A stretch of DNA of 56,608 bases from JBMOLK01 sp049325575. Its GTDB lineage: Bacteria > Bacillota > Clostridia > Acetivibrionales > Acetivibrionaceae. The notes beneath the pieces were generated by a model. That model ran no database searches, was not told where the DNA came from, and saw only the letters and a list, made by a program, of their open reading frames with translations. Below, in pieces: positions 24,609 through 34,408 of this stretch (the stretch's first letter is position 1; every line of letters begins with the position of its first letter). The stretch lies in contig JBMOLK010000218.1 in NCBI GenBank assembly GCA_049325575.1, forward strand, positions 1 through 56,608, in the 5' to 3' direction. The position numbers and the translations under genes are program-made.

Positions 24609-26105
24609 ATGGGAAAAACAATTATAATTATTGGTGCAGGAATTGCAGGATTATCTGCAGGGTGTTATGCGCAAATGAACGGATATGAGTCAAAAGTTTT
24701 TGAAATGCATCATTCACCGGGAGGGCTTTGTACTTCGTGGAATAGAAAAGGCTATCAGATTAACGGATGTCTGCACTGGATAGCCGGGACCAGTCCTGAA
24801 AACAACTACTTTAAAGTTTGGGATGAGTTGGGTGCATTAGAAGGGCAGGAGTTCTATTATTATGATTACTACAAACAATTTGAAAGCGAAGATGGGAGAA
24901 TAATAAGGTTATACACAGATGCTGAAAAACTAAAAAAGCATCTAATTGAAAACTTCCCAAAGGACAGACGCTTAATAGAAAAATTTATTAAGGATATGTG
25001 CAGACTTTCCAAATTCAAGCATAATATTGAAAAGGCATCTGAGTTATACAAGTTTAAAGATATTATTAAACAAATAGCCTCCGTGCTTCCCATTGCTGCA
25101 CCTTTAATGAAATGGAGTAAATTATCATGTGATGAGTATGCAGAGCAGTTTAGTGATGGTTTTCTTAAGGAGATTTTTCCGCATTTTATATTTAAGGCGG
25201 AAGGTTTTCCTGTTATTGCAGTTATGATGACTCTAATGGGCATGTATAAAAAAACCTCTGGATTTCCCATAGGGGGTTCTATAAAGATTTCTCAATCTAT
25301 AGCCAACAGGTACTCGAAGCTTGGAGGGGAAATACACTATAATAGTAGAGTGAGTAAAATTATTACAAGAGATAACAAAGCAGCAGGTGTTATTTGTGAG
25401 GATGGGAGGGAGTATTATGCAGATATAGTTATATCTGCAGCCGACGGATATAATACCATTTATGAATTACTGGAGGGCAGATATAAAAATGAATTGATTG
25501 ATGAAAGGTATAAAAACATGCCTCTTTATAGTGCTCAAATAAAAGTGGCATTTGGTGTAAAAAGGGATATGAGCAGTGAACCACATAATGTCGTATTTGC
25601 ATTAAGAGAACCTATAGATATAGGTGGAAAAATTCATAAGTGGATAGGTTTGGATGTGGTCAACTATGACCCTACCACAGTGCCAAAGGGCAAAACAGTA
25701 ATCAAGTTCCTGCTTGATTCAGATTATGATTATTGGGCTGGTTTACAAAAGAACCCTGAAAAATATGCAGAAGAAAAGCAAAAGGTTGAGGAGATTTTAA
25801 AGAATATATTGGAGCAAAGGTATCCGGGAATTTCAGAAGACGTAGAGATGTGTGATGTTGCAACTCCGGCTAGCTTCAAAAGGTATACAAATAACAGAAA
25901 AGGTGCCATATGCGGTTGGCTCCTTGATACTAAAACATTCAGTATGAGATTTAAGAAAACCTTGCCGGGACTTGACAACTTTTATATGGTTGGTCAATGG
26001 GTTGAAACTGGTGGAGGAATATCTAGAGTAGCTACTTCCGGCAGAAATGCCATACAAATAATTTGTAACCGGGACAATAAAGAGTTTGTGACAAATTATA
26101 GCTAA
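24609..26105 (+). CDS. CrtI/CrtISO-like FAD-dependent oxidoreductase (copy 3 of 3)
   Basis: 498 aa from ATG 24609, with AGGTGG 7 nt upstream. FAD motif IIIIGAGIAGLSAGCYAQ, then PGGLCTSW and GCLHWIAG, and C-terminal VGQWVETGGGISRVATSGRN. It is the most divergent of the three: WTFPGG is replaced by WVETGG, a form seen in another branch of the family. It begins 9 nt after copy 2. It probably acts on a different position or stage than copies 1 and 2. Confidence 0.87.
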   Translation: MGKTIIIIGAGIAGLSAGCYAQMNGYESKVFEMHHSPGGLCTSWNRKGYQINGCLHWIAGTSPENNYFKVWDELGALEGQEFYYYDYYKQFESEDGRIIRLYTDAEKLKKHLIENFPKDRRLIEKFIKDMCRLSKFKHNIEKASELYKFKDIIKQIASVLPIAAPLMKWSKLSCDEYAEQFSDGFLKEIFPHFIFKAEGFPVIAVMMTLMGMYKKTSGFPIGGSIKISQSIANRYSKLGGEIHYNSRVSKIITRDNKAAGVICEDGREYYADIVISAADGYNTIYELLEGRYKNELIDERYKNMPLYSAQIKVAFGVKRDMSSEPHNVVFALREPIDIGGKIHKWIGLDVVNYDPTTVPKGKTVIKFLLDSDYDYWAGLQKNPEKYAEEKQKVEEILKNILEQRYPGISEDVEMCDVATPASFKRYTNNRKGAICGWLLDTKTFSMRFKKTLPGLDNFYMVGQWVETGGGISRVATSGRNAIQIICNRDNKEFVTNYS

Positions 26106-26150
26106 ATTGTGTGGATTTTGTAGTGAAAATAAATGTGGAGGGAAATGTTG

Positions 26151-26879
26151 ATGCTTACAACTAAAAATTTGAAGAAGTCTTACAAGATGGGCGAAGTAGT
26201 AGTAAATGCGTTAAATGGTATTAATTTAACGGTCGATAAAGGCGAATATATATCCATTATGGGAGCCTCTGGAAGCGGTAAAAGTACATTGCTGCATATT
26301 CTTGGAGGGGTGGACAATCCTACATCAGGGGAAATCACAATTGGTGGTGTAGACTTAAGCAAAATGAACGACTACGAAGCAACTACCTTTAGAAGAACAA
26401 ATATAGGTTTTGTTTTCCAGTCCTTCAACCTTATGCCTACACTAACGGTAGAAGAAAACATTGCACTTCCAATTTTAATATCCGGGAAAAAAATAGAGGA
26501 TAATAAAAATAAAATTAATGAGCTTATTGAAGTTATGGGTTTAAAGGGGAGAGAGAAGCATAAGCCAAACCAGCTATCCGGGGGACAACAGCAAAGGGTG
26601 GCAATAGCAAGAGCATTTGTTACTGATCCCAAGATTATATTACTTGATGAACCAACGGGAAGTCTGGATAGTAAAACAGGCGATATGATTTTAGAGCTTA
26701 TTTCATCTGTACATAAAAAGTACAAGCTGACAATTATCATGGTTACTCATAATGTGTTTGCTGCAGAATATGCTGATAGGGTTATTTTCTTAAAAGATGG
26801 TTTGGTTGTTGATTGTATTGATAGAAGCAGTAAAAGTTTAAATGCAAAAAGTATATACGATAAACTAGTAAGCCTATAA
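26151..26879 (+). CDS. ABC transporter ATP-binding protein (MacB/LolD type), module 1
   Basis: 242 aa. Walker A GASGSGKST, Q-loop FQSFNLMPTLT, signature LSGGQQQRVAIA, Walker B IILLDEPTGSLD, and switch His VTHN. I start at M7 (26151): GGAGG is 9 nt away, whereas the two upstream ATGs are too close to it or precede it. It pairs with the FtsX-type permease 45 nt downstream. Such ATPases drive mechanotransmission for export or resistance rather than classical uptake. Confidence 0.9.
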   Translation: MLTTKNLKKSYKMGEVVVNALNGINLTVDKGEYISIMGASGSGKSTLLHILGGVDNPTSGEITIGGVDLSKMNDYEATTFRRTNIGFVFQSFNLMPTLTVEENIALPILISGKKIEDNKNKINELIEVMGLKGREKHKPNQLSGGQQQRVAIARAFVTDPKIILLDEPTGSLDSKTGDMILELISSVHKKYKLTIIMVTHNVFAAEYADRVIFLKDGLVVDCIDRSSKSLNAKSIYDKLVSL

Positions 26880-26924
26880 CCAATAAACTTATAAAAATCT
26901 GTTTCAAATACAGGGGGGATTAAA

Positions 26925-29504
26925 TTGAGATTTATGCTAAGTCTAGCTTTAAAAAATATACGCCGAAATCTGGTGCAATCAATATTAACTGTTCTAGGAA
27001 TAATGCTAAGTGTTTCAATTATACTTGCAGTTTCAATGATGAATTCTGCCATAAGAAGCTCTGTAGAGAAAACCATACAGGAATTGGGAACCGGTAAAAC
27101 AGGCATTTGGATTGAAGAACGGGGAGAAGATGTTGCTTCTATTGGCACTAAGAAAGAGGGTTTTTCTCAGGACATCATTTCAAAGCTTTTAGAAAACGAA
27201 AGCATTTCATCAGCCCATCCACTGTTAAAGGTTTATACAACTGCATCAGGATCTGACAGCAGTATTCTTAAGGAGCTTTATCTATATGGAATCAATTTGG
27301 AAAACGACAATACAGTTCGGAATTATGTCATATCAAAAGGGACATTCCCGGCTAATGACAAGGAAGCTATAATCGGTGAGAGAATTGCTAAGGAATTGAA
27401 AATTGATGTTGGCTCCGATATAGTTATACAGACTCCAAAGGGAAAGCTTGCTTTAAAGGTTGTTGGTACACTTCCTTTTGATGAAGGTGTTGGAACGCTT
27501 AATAATAACATGGTGATTTTTGCAGATATTCTAAAGACGCAAAAGTTCTTTATGTATGAAAATAAAGTCACTTCAATAAATTTAGTACTCAAACAGGGTG
27601 TAAAGCCGACCAGTATTGTAAGCCAAATAAAGACCCATCTTACCGGAAATGTAAATGCCTTTACAGATCCTATTGCAGATGCTTCAGGTAGTGACAGCAC
27701 TTCGATGCTTAGAGTTATAGCATTTATATTTGCTTTTATCTCAATTTTTATTGCCATATTTATAATATATAATACCTTGGCAAGTAGTGTTGAACAAAGC
27801 AGGAGAGAAATAGGGCTCTTGAGGTTAATAGGTATGACCAACAAGCAGATTATCAAATACTTCTTTTTTCAGTCACTGATATATTCAATTGTAGGTTCAG
27901 CCTTAGGAGTAGGTATAGGCATAGGAATGGGTGCAGTTTTACTTAGCCTGATGAATATGATGTTGAAATACAGTTCCTTTTTCTTCCAAATGCCGTCCGT
28001 TGAGCTTTTAATTGTTGCTTTGGCCATTGGAATTGTATTGACTGTGGTAGTAGGAATATTCCCTGCCATAAAAGCTTCAAAGACTTCTCCATTAAGCGTA
28101 TTTAAAAATTATGAATCCAGTGAGGGGATTGCAGGGAGTTTTTCACTTAAGAATGTCATTGGCATAATTCTGATTTTGGGCGGAGTTGTAGTATCTTACC
28201 TTCCGATACATAACAGAGGGTTCGCTTATGCAGCCGCCACAGCGCCAATGATAGTATTTATAGGGTTTTGCATGAATTTGAATATTATTTTGCCACCTGT
28301 TTTAAGTTTCTTTTCAATGATATTTAGTAGAATGTTTGGAATTTCGGGTCAGCTTGCTGTACAGAGCCTGTACTTAAGTCTTAGCAGGACAATAACCACA
28401 ATAGGTGCAATAGTTGTTGCAATCGGTATTTTTCTAGGACTCTTAGGTACAATTAATAGCATGAAGGGAACTGTTGGAGAATGGCTTGAAAACACAAATT
28501 GGGCTGATGTCATTTTATTTTCCATAAGTGGTGCAGAAATCGATGAATCTATCATGAATGAAATACACAGCTTTGAATTTGTTGAGAAGGTCAATCCCAT
28601 GCGTTACTGCTTTGTACCTTATGGAGATGCGGATTTATCAGATGAGGGATTGCTGTTTCAGGGATTTGAGCCTGACAATTTTCAAGCATTTACTGGCATG
28701 GAGGTTAAGGAAGGTAATACTTTGGAAAAGTTTAAAGAGCTTCAGAACAGTCGCTCTATCCTGATTAACGAAAACCTTTCAAACATGATTGGATTTAAAA
28801 CAGGGGATACTATAATGCTGAGAACCAATAAAGGGCTGGTAGATTTCAAGATTATAGGAACTGTTTCGGATTATAGTGACTTTGTCCATAGACTTGGGAA
28901 AATTATATACGGTTCACACGAAAACCTAGCGAAGTACTGGGATGCAAACGGTTATACTGTCATTCAGATAAAAATAAAAGAAGGTCTTTCACAGGATAAT
29001 GCAAAGAAACAGTTATTGAGAGGGCTGTCTGGCAAGTATAATATCAAGGTGATTACAAATGAAGAGGAAAAGAAAGATGTAGGAGGTTCTATCGATACAA
29101 TAATGACTATCTTCTATGCTGTAATCATTATTATTTTCATAATAGTATTTATGGGAATATTCAATACCATGTTAATAAATGTCCTTTTCCAGATCCGGGA
29201 GTTCGCGATTCTAAGGACGGTAGGATGTTATACAAGACAAATAAGGACTATTGTGATAAGTGAAGCTCTAGTAATGGGGATTATTGGATATATATTTGCC
29301 GCAATTCTGGGATTATGGTTTGCAGGACAGTTATCCGGGCGTTCTTCGGATGTATATGGTATTGTGCTAAACTATTACATGCCGTTAGGCATTTCAGCTA
29401 TTTTATTTGTGGTAACCATTTTAGTAACTACCCTTGCCACTTTTTATCCTCTTAAAAAAGCATCAGGACTGTCCATTACCAAAGTTCTACAGGAAGTAAG
29501 CTGA
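26925..29504 (+). CDS. FtsX-family ABC transporter permease, module 1
   Basis: 859 aa. A TTG start at 26925 lies 6 nt after GGGGGG; the next ATG (26934) is spaced too far. A first membrane helix (ILTVLGIMLSVSIILAVSMM), a large extracellular MacB-like domain, three helices around 265-385, then a second N-terminal-like helix, a second extracellular domain and three more helices. This doubled layout with about 8-10 helices is common in Gram-positive lipid or antibiotic export and resistance permeases. It probably exports the cluster product or protects the producer. Confidence 0.88.
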   Translation: MRFMLSLALKNIRRNLVQSILTVLGIMLSVSIILAVSMMNSAIRSSVEKTIQELGTGKTGIWIEERGEDVASIGTKKEGFSQDIISKLLENESISSAHPLLKVYTTASGSDSSILKELYLYGINLENDNTVRNYVISKGTFPANDKEAIIGERIAKELKIDVGSDIVIQTPKGKLALKVVGTLPFDEGVGTLNNNMVIFADILKTQKFFMYENKVTSINLVLKQGVKPTSIVSQIKTHLTGNVNAFTDPIADASGSDSTSMLRVIAFIFAFISIFIAIFIIYNTLASSVEQSRREIGLLRLIGMTNKQIIKYFFFQSLIYSIVGSALGVGIGIGMGAVLLSLMNMMLKYSSFFFQMPSVELLIVALAIGIVLTVVVGIFPAIKASKTSPLSVFKNYESSEGIAGSFSLKNVIGIILILGGVVVSYLPIHNRGFAYAAATAPMIVFIGFCMNLNIILPPVLSFFSMIFSRMFGISGQLAVQSLYLSLSRTITTIGAIVVAIGIFLGLLGTINSMKGTVGEWLENTNWADVILFSISGAEIDESIMNEIHSFEFVEKVNPMRYCFVPYGDADLSDEGLLFQGFEPDNFQAFTGMEVKEGNTLEKFKELQNSRSILINENLSNMIGFKTGDTIMLRTNKGLVDFKIIGTVSDYSDFVHRLGKIIYGSHENLAKYWDANGYTVIQIKIKEGLSQDNAKKQLLRGLSGKYNIKVITNEEEKKDVGGSIDTIMTIFYAVIIIIFIIVFMGIFNTMLINVLFQIREFAILRTVGCYTRQIRTIVISEALVMGIIGYIFAAILGLWFAGQLSGRSSDVYGIVLNYYMPLGISAILFVVTILVTTLATFYPLKKASGLSITKVLQEVS

Positions 29505-29575
29505 TGCAATTAATACAACGGAAGTTAGTATTGGATATTAGAAAAAGATTTAGATTAATGTAAAGGGTTTTTGGT

Positions 29576-31126
29576 ATGCATAAGTTACAAGAAACATTAA
29601 GTAATAGGAAAAAAGCATTTATTTTGTTTGTAGTGATGATTGGAATTTTTCTAAGTTCTCTAGAGAGTACTATCGTTGGAACTGCCATGCCCCAAATAAT
29701 AAAAAGTTTAAATGGCTTTGAACTCTACTCGTGGCCGTTTACTGCATATATGTTGACGTCTACGGTGTTTGTCCCTATATTTGGAAGAATTAGCGATGTT
29801 TATGGTAGAAAATCAGTTCAACTTACAGGGCTTTCAATATTTCTGATTGCGTCTGTTTTATGTTCAATTTCGATGAATATGCTTCAATTAATAATATTCA
29901 GAGCAATTCAGGGGGTTGGAGGAGGAATTCTAATTGCCAATTCAACAGCCATTACAGGTGATTTATTTACACCTAGAGAAAGAGGGAAATATCAGGGTTT
30001 TATATTTGCCTCAATGGGTGCTGCTACTATTTGCGGCCCTTTGCTGGGTGGAGTAATTAGCGATAACTTAAGCTGGGAGTGGATATTTTTAATAAATGTA
30101 CCCATTTCATTAGCTGCAATACTGATAATCATACTTACTATTCCGGAGTTTTCAAGCATCGAAAGTGAAAGAGCCATAGACTATAAAGGCGGTGCAGCCC
30201 TAATTACAACCCTAACACCTTTATTTTTTGCGTTAACATGGATTGGCAGCAACTTTAATGAATATAAGATATATATAATAATTTGTTTGGTAGTTTCATC
30301 AATAAGCTTCATCTTGTTCTGGCATATAGAGAAAAGGACAGTTGTGCCAATAATTCCCTTTGGAGTTTTGGAAAATAAAATTTACTTTTTATCATGCTTT
30401 TCATCATCCCTAAATAATGCTGTTGCTTATGGAGTAGGTATATTTATACCATTCTATATCCAGGTAATTATGGGTCTTGATGCATTGAGCACAGGCCTTA
30501 CAATGATTAATTTCCTATTGGTGTTGGTGTTTGCGGGTATATTAAGCGGCATTGTTATATCTAAAACAGGGAAGTACAAGGGGTTATTGATTTTTAGCAA
30601 TCTTTTTACTGTAGCAGGATTGGCAATGCTGTACCTATCGAACAAAAATGCAACCATATTCCAAATAAACTTATTTGTTGCTATTCTAGCTTTTGGTTTA
30701 GGGAGCAGTATTCCGGTTTTTAATATTACTTCCCAAAATGCACTGCCTGACAGCTGCCTAGGAGTATCCACATCTGTACTCCAGTTTTTCAAAAATATGG
30801 GGGCAACCATAGGTACAGCCATATTGGGGTTTGTTATGTTGTTCACACTGAACACAGGCTTTAACGACAATGTAGTTTTGAGGGGTATTTCAGATGATAC
30901 TAAAAACCTTATTATTAAGAAACTCATAACAAAAGATACTTCCACTGATATAGAATCTATCATTCAATATAGTGTAGGGGAATTTGATATGAATTATATC
31001 AGGAGTATTTTGAAAGCATCTGTTAATAATATTTTCCTTGTGAGCCTTATATTATCAGTGGCTGCTTTAGTTATAGTCCTGTTTTTTGACGAAATACCTC
31101 TAAGAGATAAGAAGACCAGCAGTTAA
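29576..31126 (+). CDS. MFS multidrug exporter, DHA2 (EmrB/QacA) family
   Basis: 516 aa, about 14 membrane helices. Motif A GRISDVYGRKSVQ after helix 2, and a motif C-like GAATICGPLLGG in helix 5. The start (MHKLQE) has AAAGGG about 8 nt upstream. It is a proton-driven drug exporter, placed between two ABC modules. It most likely provides self-resistance or a second exit route for the product. Confidence 0.9.
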   Translation: MHKLQETLSNRKKAFILFVVMIGIFLSSLESTIVGTAMPQIIKSLNGFELYSWPFTAYMLTSTVFVPIFGRISDVYGRKSVQLTGLSIFLIASVLCSISMNMLQLIIFRAIQGVGGGILIANSTAITGDLFTPRERGKYQGFIFASMGAATICGPLLGGVISDNLSWEWIFLINVPISLAAILIIILTIPEFSSIESERAIDYKGGAALITTLTPLFFALTWIGSNFNEYKIYIIICLVVSSISFILFWHIEKRTVVPIIPFGVLENKIYFLSCFSSSLNNAVAYGVGIFIPFYIQVIMGLDALSTGLTMINFLLVLVFAGILSGIVISKTGKYKGLLIFSNLFTVAGLAMLYLSNKNATIFQINLFVAILAFGLGSSIPVFNITSQNALPDSCLGVSTSVLQFFKNMGATIGTAILGFVMLFTLNTGFNDNVVLRGISDDTKNLIIKKLITKDTSTDIESIIQYSVGEFDMNYIRSILKASVNNIFLVSLILSVAALVIVLFFDEIPLRDKKTSS

Positions 31127-31189
31127 TAATTAGGACTCAATTATAAAGTTAAGTTGTATTTTTTTTGTTTGGAAATGAGGATGAATTTT

Positions 31190-33682
31190 GTGGGTTTAGT
31201 AGTTAAATTTATTATTAAAAGTATTTTTGAAAAAAAAGTCCGTACATCTCTTATTATACTTGCAATTACGCTTTCTTCCGCCTTAATACTTGTATCAACT
31301 GCAGTTTCTGAAACTATGATAAAAATGAATATAGAGATGCTAACAAAGCAGTCAGGAAATGCTCAAATTATTATTCAGCCTGACTCAAAATCAAAAATGT
31401 CTTTTTTTAATACAAATAGGCTTCATCCCTATGAAAAGCATTTTCAATATGTAGTTGGAGGAATAAATGATGTTGGTACTTATAAAAGTAAATTAGATGA
31501 AACTGTTTATTTCTCACTGCGAGGAATGCATCTTGAAGATTTAAAACTTGTATTTTCATTACTGATTGATGAGGCGAATCAGTTATATCCATTCGAGAGG
31601 AATAAACTGGTAATAGGTAAAAATATTGCTCAAAAATATGCATTGTCCTTAGGAGAAGTAATTGATATAAAAATTAACGGCAAGGTACATAAATTCAGCA
31701 TTGCAGGGATATCTCACCCAGTAGGTTTATTTCAGGATGATGGACAAACCGCATATGCTATTGTACCAAGGGAGACATTAGGAGGATTTTATGGTATAAG
31801 GGGCAGCGTTAATACCATATATTTAAAGCTCAAGGATTCAACCGAAAAAGATATATTGATAGAAAAATTATCTGAAGAATATTCAAGATGTACAGTTAAG
31901 GAACCTTTTTCGAAAAAGGAAATAGACAGGCAGGCAAATGAGACTGCTTTACAGCTTTTGATGTTAACTATAGTTATTTCGTTTATGAGTATGTTTATAA
32001 TCTTTTCATCCTTTAATGTACTTACATCGGAGAGACTTCCTGTTATAGGGACACTTCGGAGTGTAGGTGCGACAAAAAGAATGACATCTAAATTATTACT
32101 CCTTGAGAGTACGAGTTATGGTATAATTGGAGGGATATTAGGTGTTGTTCTAGGTATTGTCATCTTGTTTGCAATTTCTGTTCAATATACTCCACCATGG
32201 GTTAAAGGCTTCAAAATGAGTATTGATATAAAATTCATGCAAATAATGGTGGCTTTTGGATGGGCTGTTGGCTTAAGCTTTATTAGTTCCCTCATTCCAA
32301 TTCTAAGAGTTTCTAATATGGCTCTGAAAAATATTTTTCTCAATTCCATAGAAAAACCGTTTACGTTTAAAATAAGAAGGCTCATAACAGGGGTGATTTT
32401 TTTAAGTACTGCAGCACTACCTCCTTTTATACCACCATTTTTGGCAAAATACATTGATATGCTATGCATAACATTAATAATTACTGCAGCAGTGCTATTA
32501 ACGCCTTATATTACAAGTATGTTTACCGGGATATTTGAGAGAGTATATGTATATGTTTTTGGTAATATAGGAATTCTTGCGGCTAAAAATCTTAAAAAGA
32601 ATAAAAGTTTATGGAACAGTATAACATTATTGTCGGTTGGAATATCAACAGTACTTATGGTTAATACGGTTACTAATAGTGCAATAATGGATGTTATGAA
32701 CCTTTTCTCGAATTATTATACCTGCGATATAATTATGACTGCTCCAGAGACCAACAGGTCATTCGAAAGGCTGCTGTACCAAGTGGATGGAGTTGAGGAA
32801 GTACACGGGACTTATACATTCAGTAACGCTGAAATAATAGGAAAAAATGATGAAATGAGGTTGATACAGGGAGTAGAGAAGAGTAAAATCCTGGAATTCA
32901 GGAATTTTGATATTGATGGTAACCAGGAACTAATAATGGAGCAGCTGGATTCAGGAAGAAATGTTTTACTTGCTACTGCCATGAAGGATAAGTTTGGCTT
33001 TAATATTGGTGATACCATTTCATTCAGGTTTAACGACAAGGTAAGAGATTTTAAGGTTATTGGATTTTTTAACTCTATAATGAATAAGGGGTATTTCGCA
33101 CTGGTATCTGAAAGATATTTAAAGCAGGATGCTAATCTAAAGTATTATTCTGAACTTTATATAAAGACAAATAAGGACCCTGAAGTTGTAGCTAATAATA
33201 TAAGAAAAGAATTTCAAAGGAAAAATCCCGTAGTCAAAACCATTGCAGAGCAAGGAGAACTGACACGTAAAAACGGGGAGCAAAAAATTATAATCTTCCA
33301 GGGTTTTTCGGTTATGACAATGCTAATAGGAATCTTAGGAGTACTTAATAATTTAATAATCAGTTTTTTGGAAAGAAAGAGAGTTCTATCTATTTTACGT
33401 TCTATCGGTATGAGTAAAATGCATATCGTTAAAATGATTTTTATAGAGTCGTTCTCAGGTGGCATTATCGCAGGGACTATGGGGGTAACTACAGGTCTCC
33501 TGTTAATATCGGTATTACCGTATCTTATGAAAGCAATAAACAGGCCATATCCTTTATACTTATTCCCTTACTTATTTTTTGGTGCATTTTTGGCAGGAGT
33601 ATTAATTAATATATGTGCTTCAATAAGCCCTGCTATAAAGTCATCCAAATTGAATATTATAGAGACAATTAAATTTGAATAA
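31190..33682 (+). CDS. FtsX-family ABC transporter permease, module 2
   Basis: 830 aa if translation starts at GTG 31190 (GAGG 9 nt upstream). ATG 31175 or 31181 are alternatives; the long frame opens at 31154. It has the same doubled FtsX layout as module 1: a helix near the start (RTSLIILAITLSSALILVS), an extracellular MacB-like domain, a helix block, and a repeat of the plan ending near SPAIKSSKLNIIETIKFE. It is clearly diverged from the 26925 permease, so the two modules probably have different cargos or form different complexes. Confidence 0.86.
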   Translation: MGLVVKFIIKSIFEKKVRTSLIILAITLSSALILVSTAVSETMIKMNIEMLTKQSGNAQIIIQPDSKSKMSFFNTNRLHPYEKHFQYVVGGINDVGTYKSKLDETVYFSLRGMHLEDLKLVFSLLIDEANQLYPFERNKLVIGKNIAQKYALSLGEVIDIKINGKVHKFSIAGISHPVGLFQDDGQTAYAIVPRETLGGFYGIRGSVNTIYLKLKDSTEKDILIEKLSEEYSRCTVKEPFSKKEIDRQANETALQLLMLTIVISFMSMFIIFSSFNVLTSERLPVIGTLRSVGATKRMTSKLLLLESTSYGIIGGILGVVLGIVILFAISVQYTPPWVKGFKMSIDIKFMQIMVAFGWAVGLSFISSLIPILRVSNMALKNIFLNSIEKPFTFKIRRLITGVIFLSTAALPPFIPPFLAKYIDMLCITLIITAAVLLTPYITSMFTGIFERVYVYVFGNIGILAAKNLKKNKSLWNSITLLSVGISTVLMVNTVTNSAIMDVMNLFSNYYTCDIIMTAPETNRSFERLLYQVDGVEEVHGTYTFSNAEIIGKNDEMRLIQGVEKSKILEFRNFDIDGNQELIMEQLDSGRNVLLATAMKDKFGFNIGDTISFRFNDKVRDFKVIGFFNSIMNKGYFALVSERYLKQDANLKYYSELYIKTNKDPEVVANNIRKEFQRKNPVVKTIAEQGELTRKNGEQKIIIFQGFSVMTMLIGILGVLNNLIISFLERKRVLSILRSIGMSKMHIVKMIFIESFSGGIIAGTMGVTTGLLLISVLPYLMKAINRPYPLYLFPYLFFGAFLAGVLINICASISPAIKSSKLNIIETIKFE

Positions 33683-33730
33683 ATTAGCAATTACACTTTT
33701 AAATATGTTTTTTGGGGGGAGTGGATTTGT

Positions 33731-34408
33731 TTGAGTTCGGTTATTGAAGTAACGGATTTATGTAAAATTTATAAGATGGGAACCGTTGAGGTAAATGTAC
33801 TAAAAAATATTAATATGGTTGTAAAAAAAGGTGAATTTATTTCCATAATGGGACCGTCCGGTTCTGGAAAGAGTACTTTGCTTTACCTAATAGGAGGACT
33901 TGACAAACCAACTTCGGGAAGTATAAAAATTAGCGGAGTAGAGCTTTCAACAATGAGTGACAGAGAAGAAAGCACAATGCGCAGGAAAAGTTTGGGCTTT
34001 ATTTTCCAATTTTACAACCTGGTTCCTAATCTAAGTGTTGAAGAAAATATTATGCTGCCCATTTTACTGGATGGTAAGAAACTGAAAGATTTTAAGGAAA
34101 GGCTTAATAGCATCCTTGAGGACGTTGGCCTTTTAGACAGGAGACACCATACTCCAAGGGAGTTATCTGGTGGTCAGCAGCAGAGAGTAGCAATTGCCAG
34201 AGCACTTATAAATGAGCCGGAAATTATTCTGGCAGATGAGCCAATAGGAAACCTGGATTCAAAAACCGGTACTGAAATAATGAATTTGCTGCAGAAGATA
34301 AATAGGTATAAAGGTAAAACAATATTACAGGTCACTCATTCGAGTGAAGCTGCTCAATATGGGAATAGAATAATTAAAGTAAAAGATGGAAAGGTGTGGG
34401 TACAGTGA
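33731..34408 (+). CDS. ABC transporter ATP-binding protein (MacB/LolD type), module 2
   Basis: 225 aa from a TTG start; GGGGGGAG lies about 9-11 nt upstream. Walker A GPSGSGKST, FQFYNLVPNLS, LSGGQQQRVAIA, IILADEPIGNLD, VTHS. It is similar to module 1 ATPase (KIYKMGTVEVNVLKNIN versus KSYKMGEVVVNALNGIN), pointing to duplication of a transporter module. Its stop overlaps the next start (GTGA), tying it to the membrane-fusion lipoprotein. Confidence 0.9.
   Translation: MSSVIEVTDLCKIYKMGTVEVNVLKNINMVVKKGEFISIMGPSGSGKSTLLYLIGGLDKPTSGSIKISGVELSTMSDREESTMRRKSLGFIFQFYNLVPNLSVEENIMLPILLDGKKLKDFKERLNSILEDVGLLDRRHHTPRELSGGQQQRVAIARALINEPEIILADEPIGNLDSKTGTEIMNLLQKINRYKGKTILQVTHSSEAAQYGNRIIKVKDGKVWVQ

Noticed and set aside
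20207..26105. Carotenoid pathway
   Set aside because: CrtI-like genes are present, but there is no phytoene or dehydrosqualene synthase or other isoprenoid gene in the cluster.
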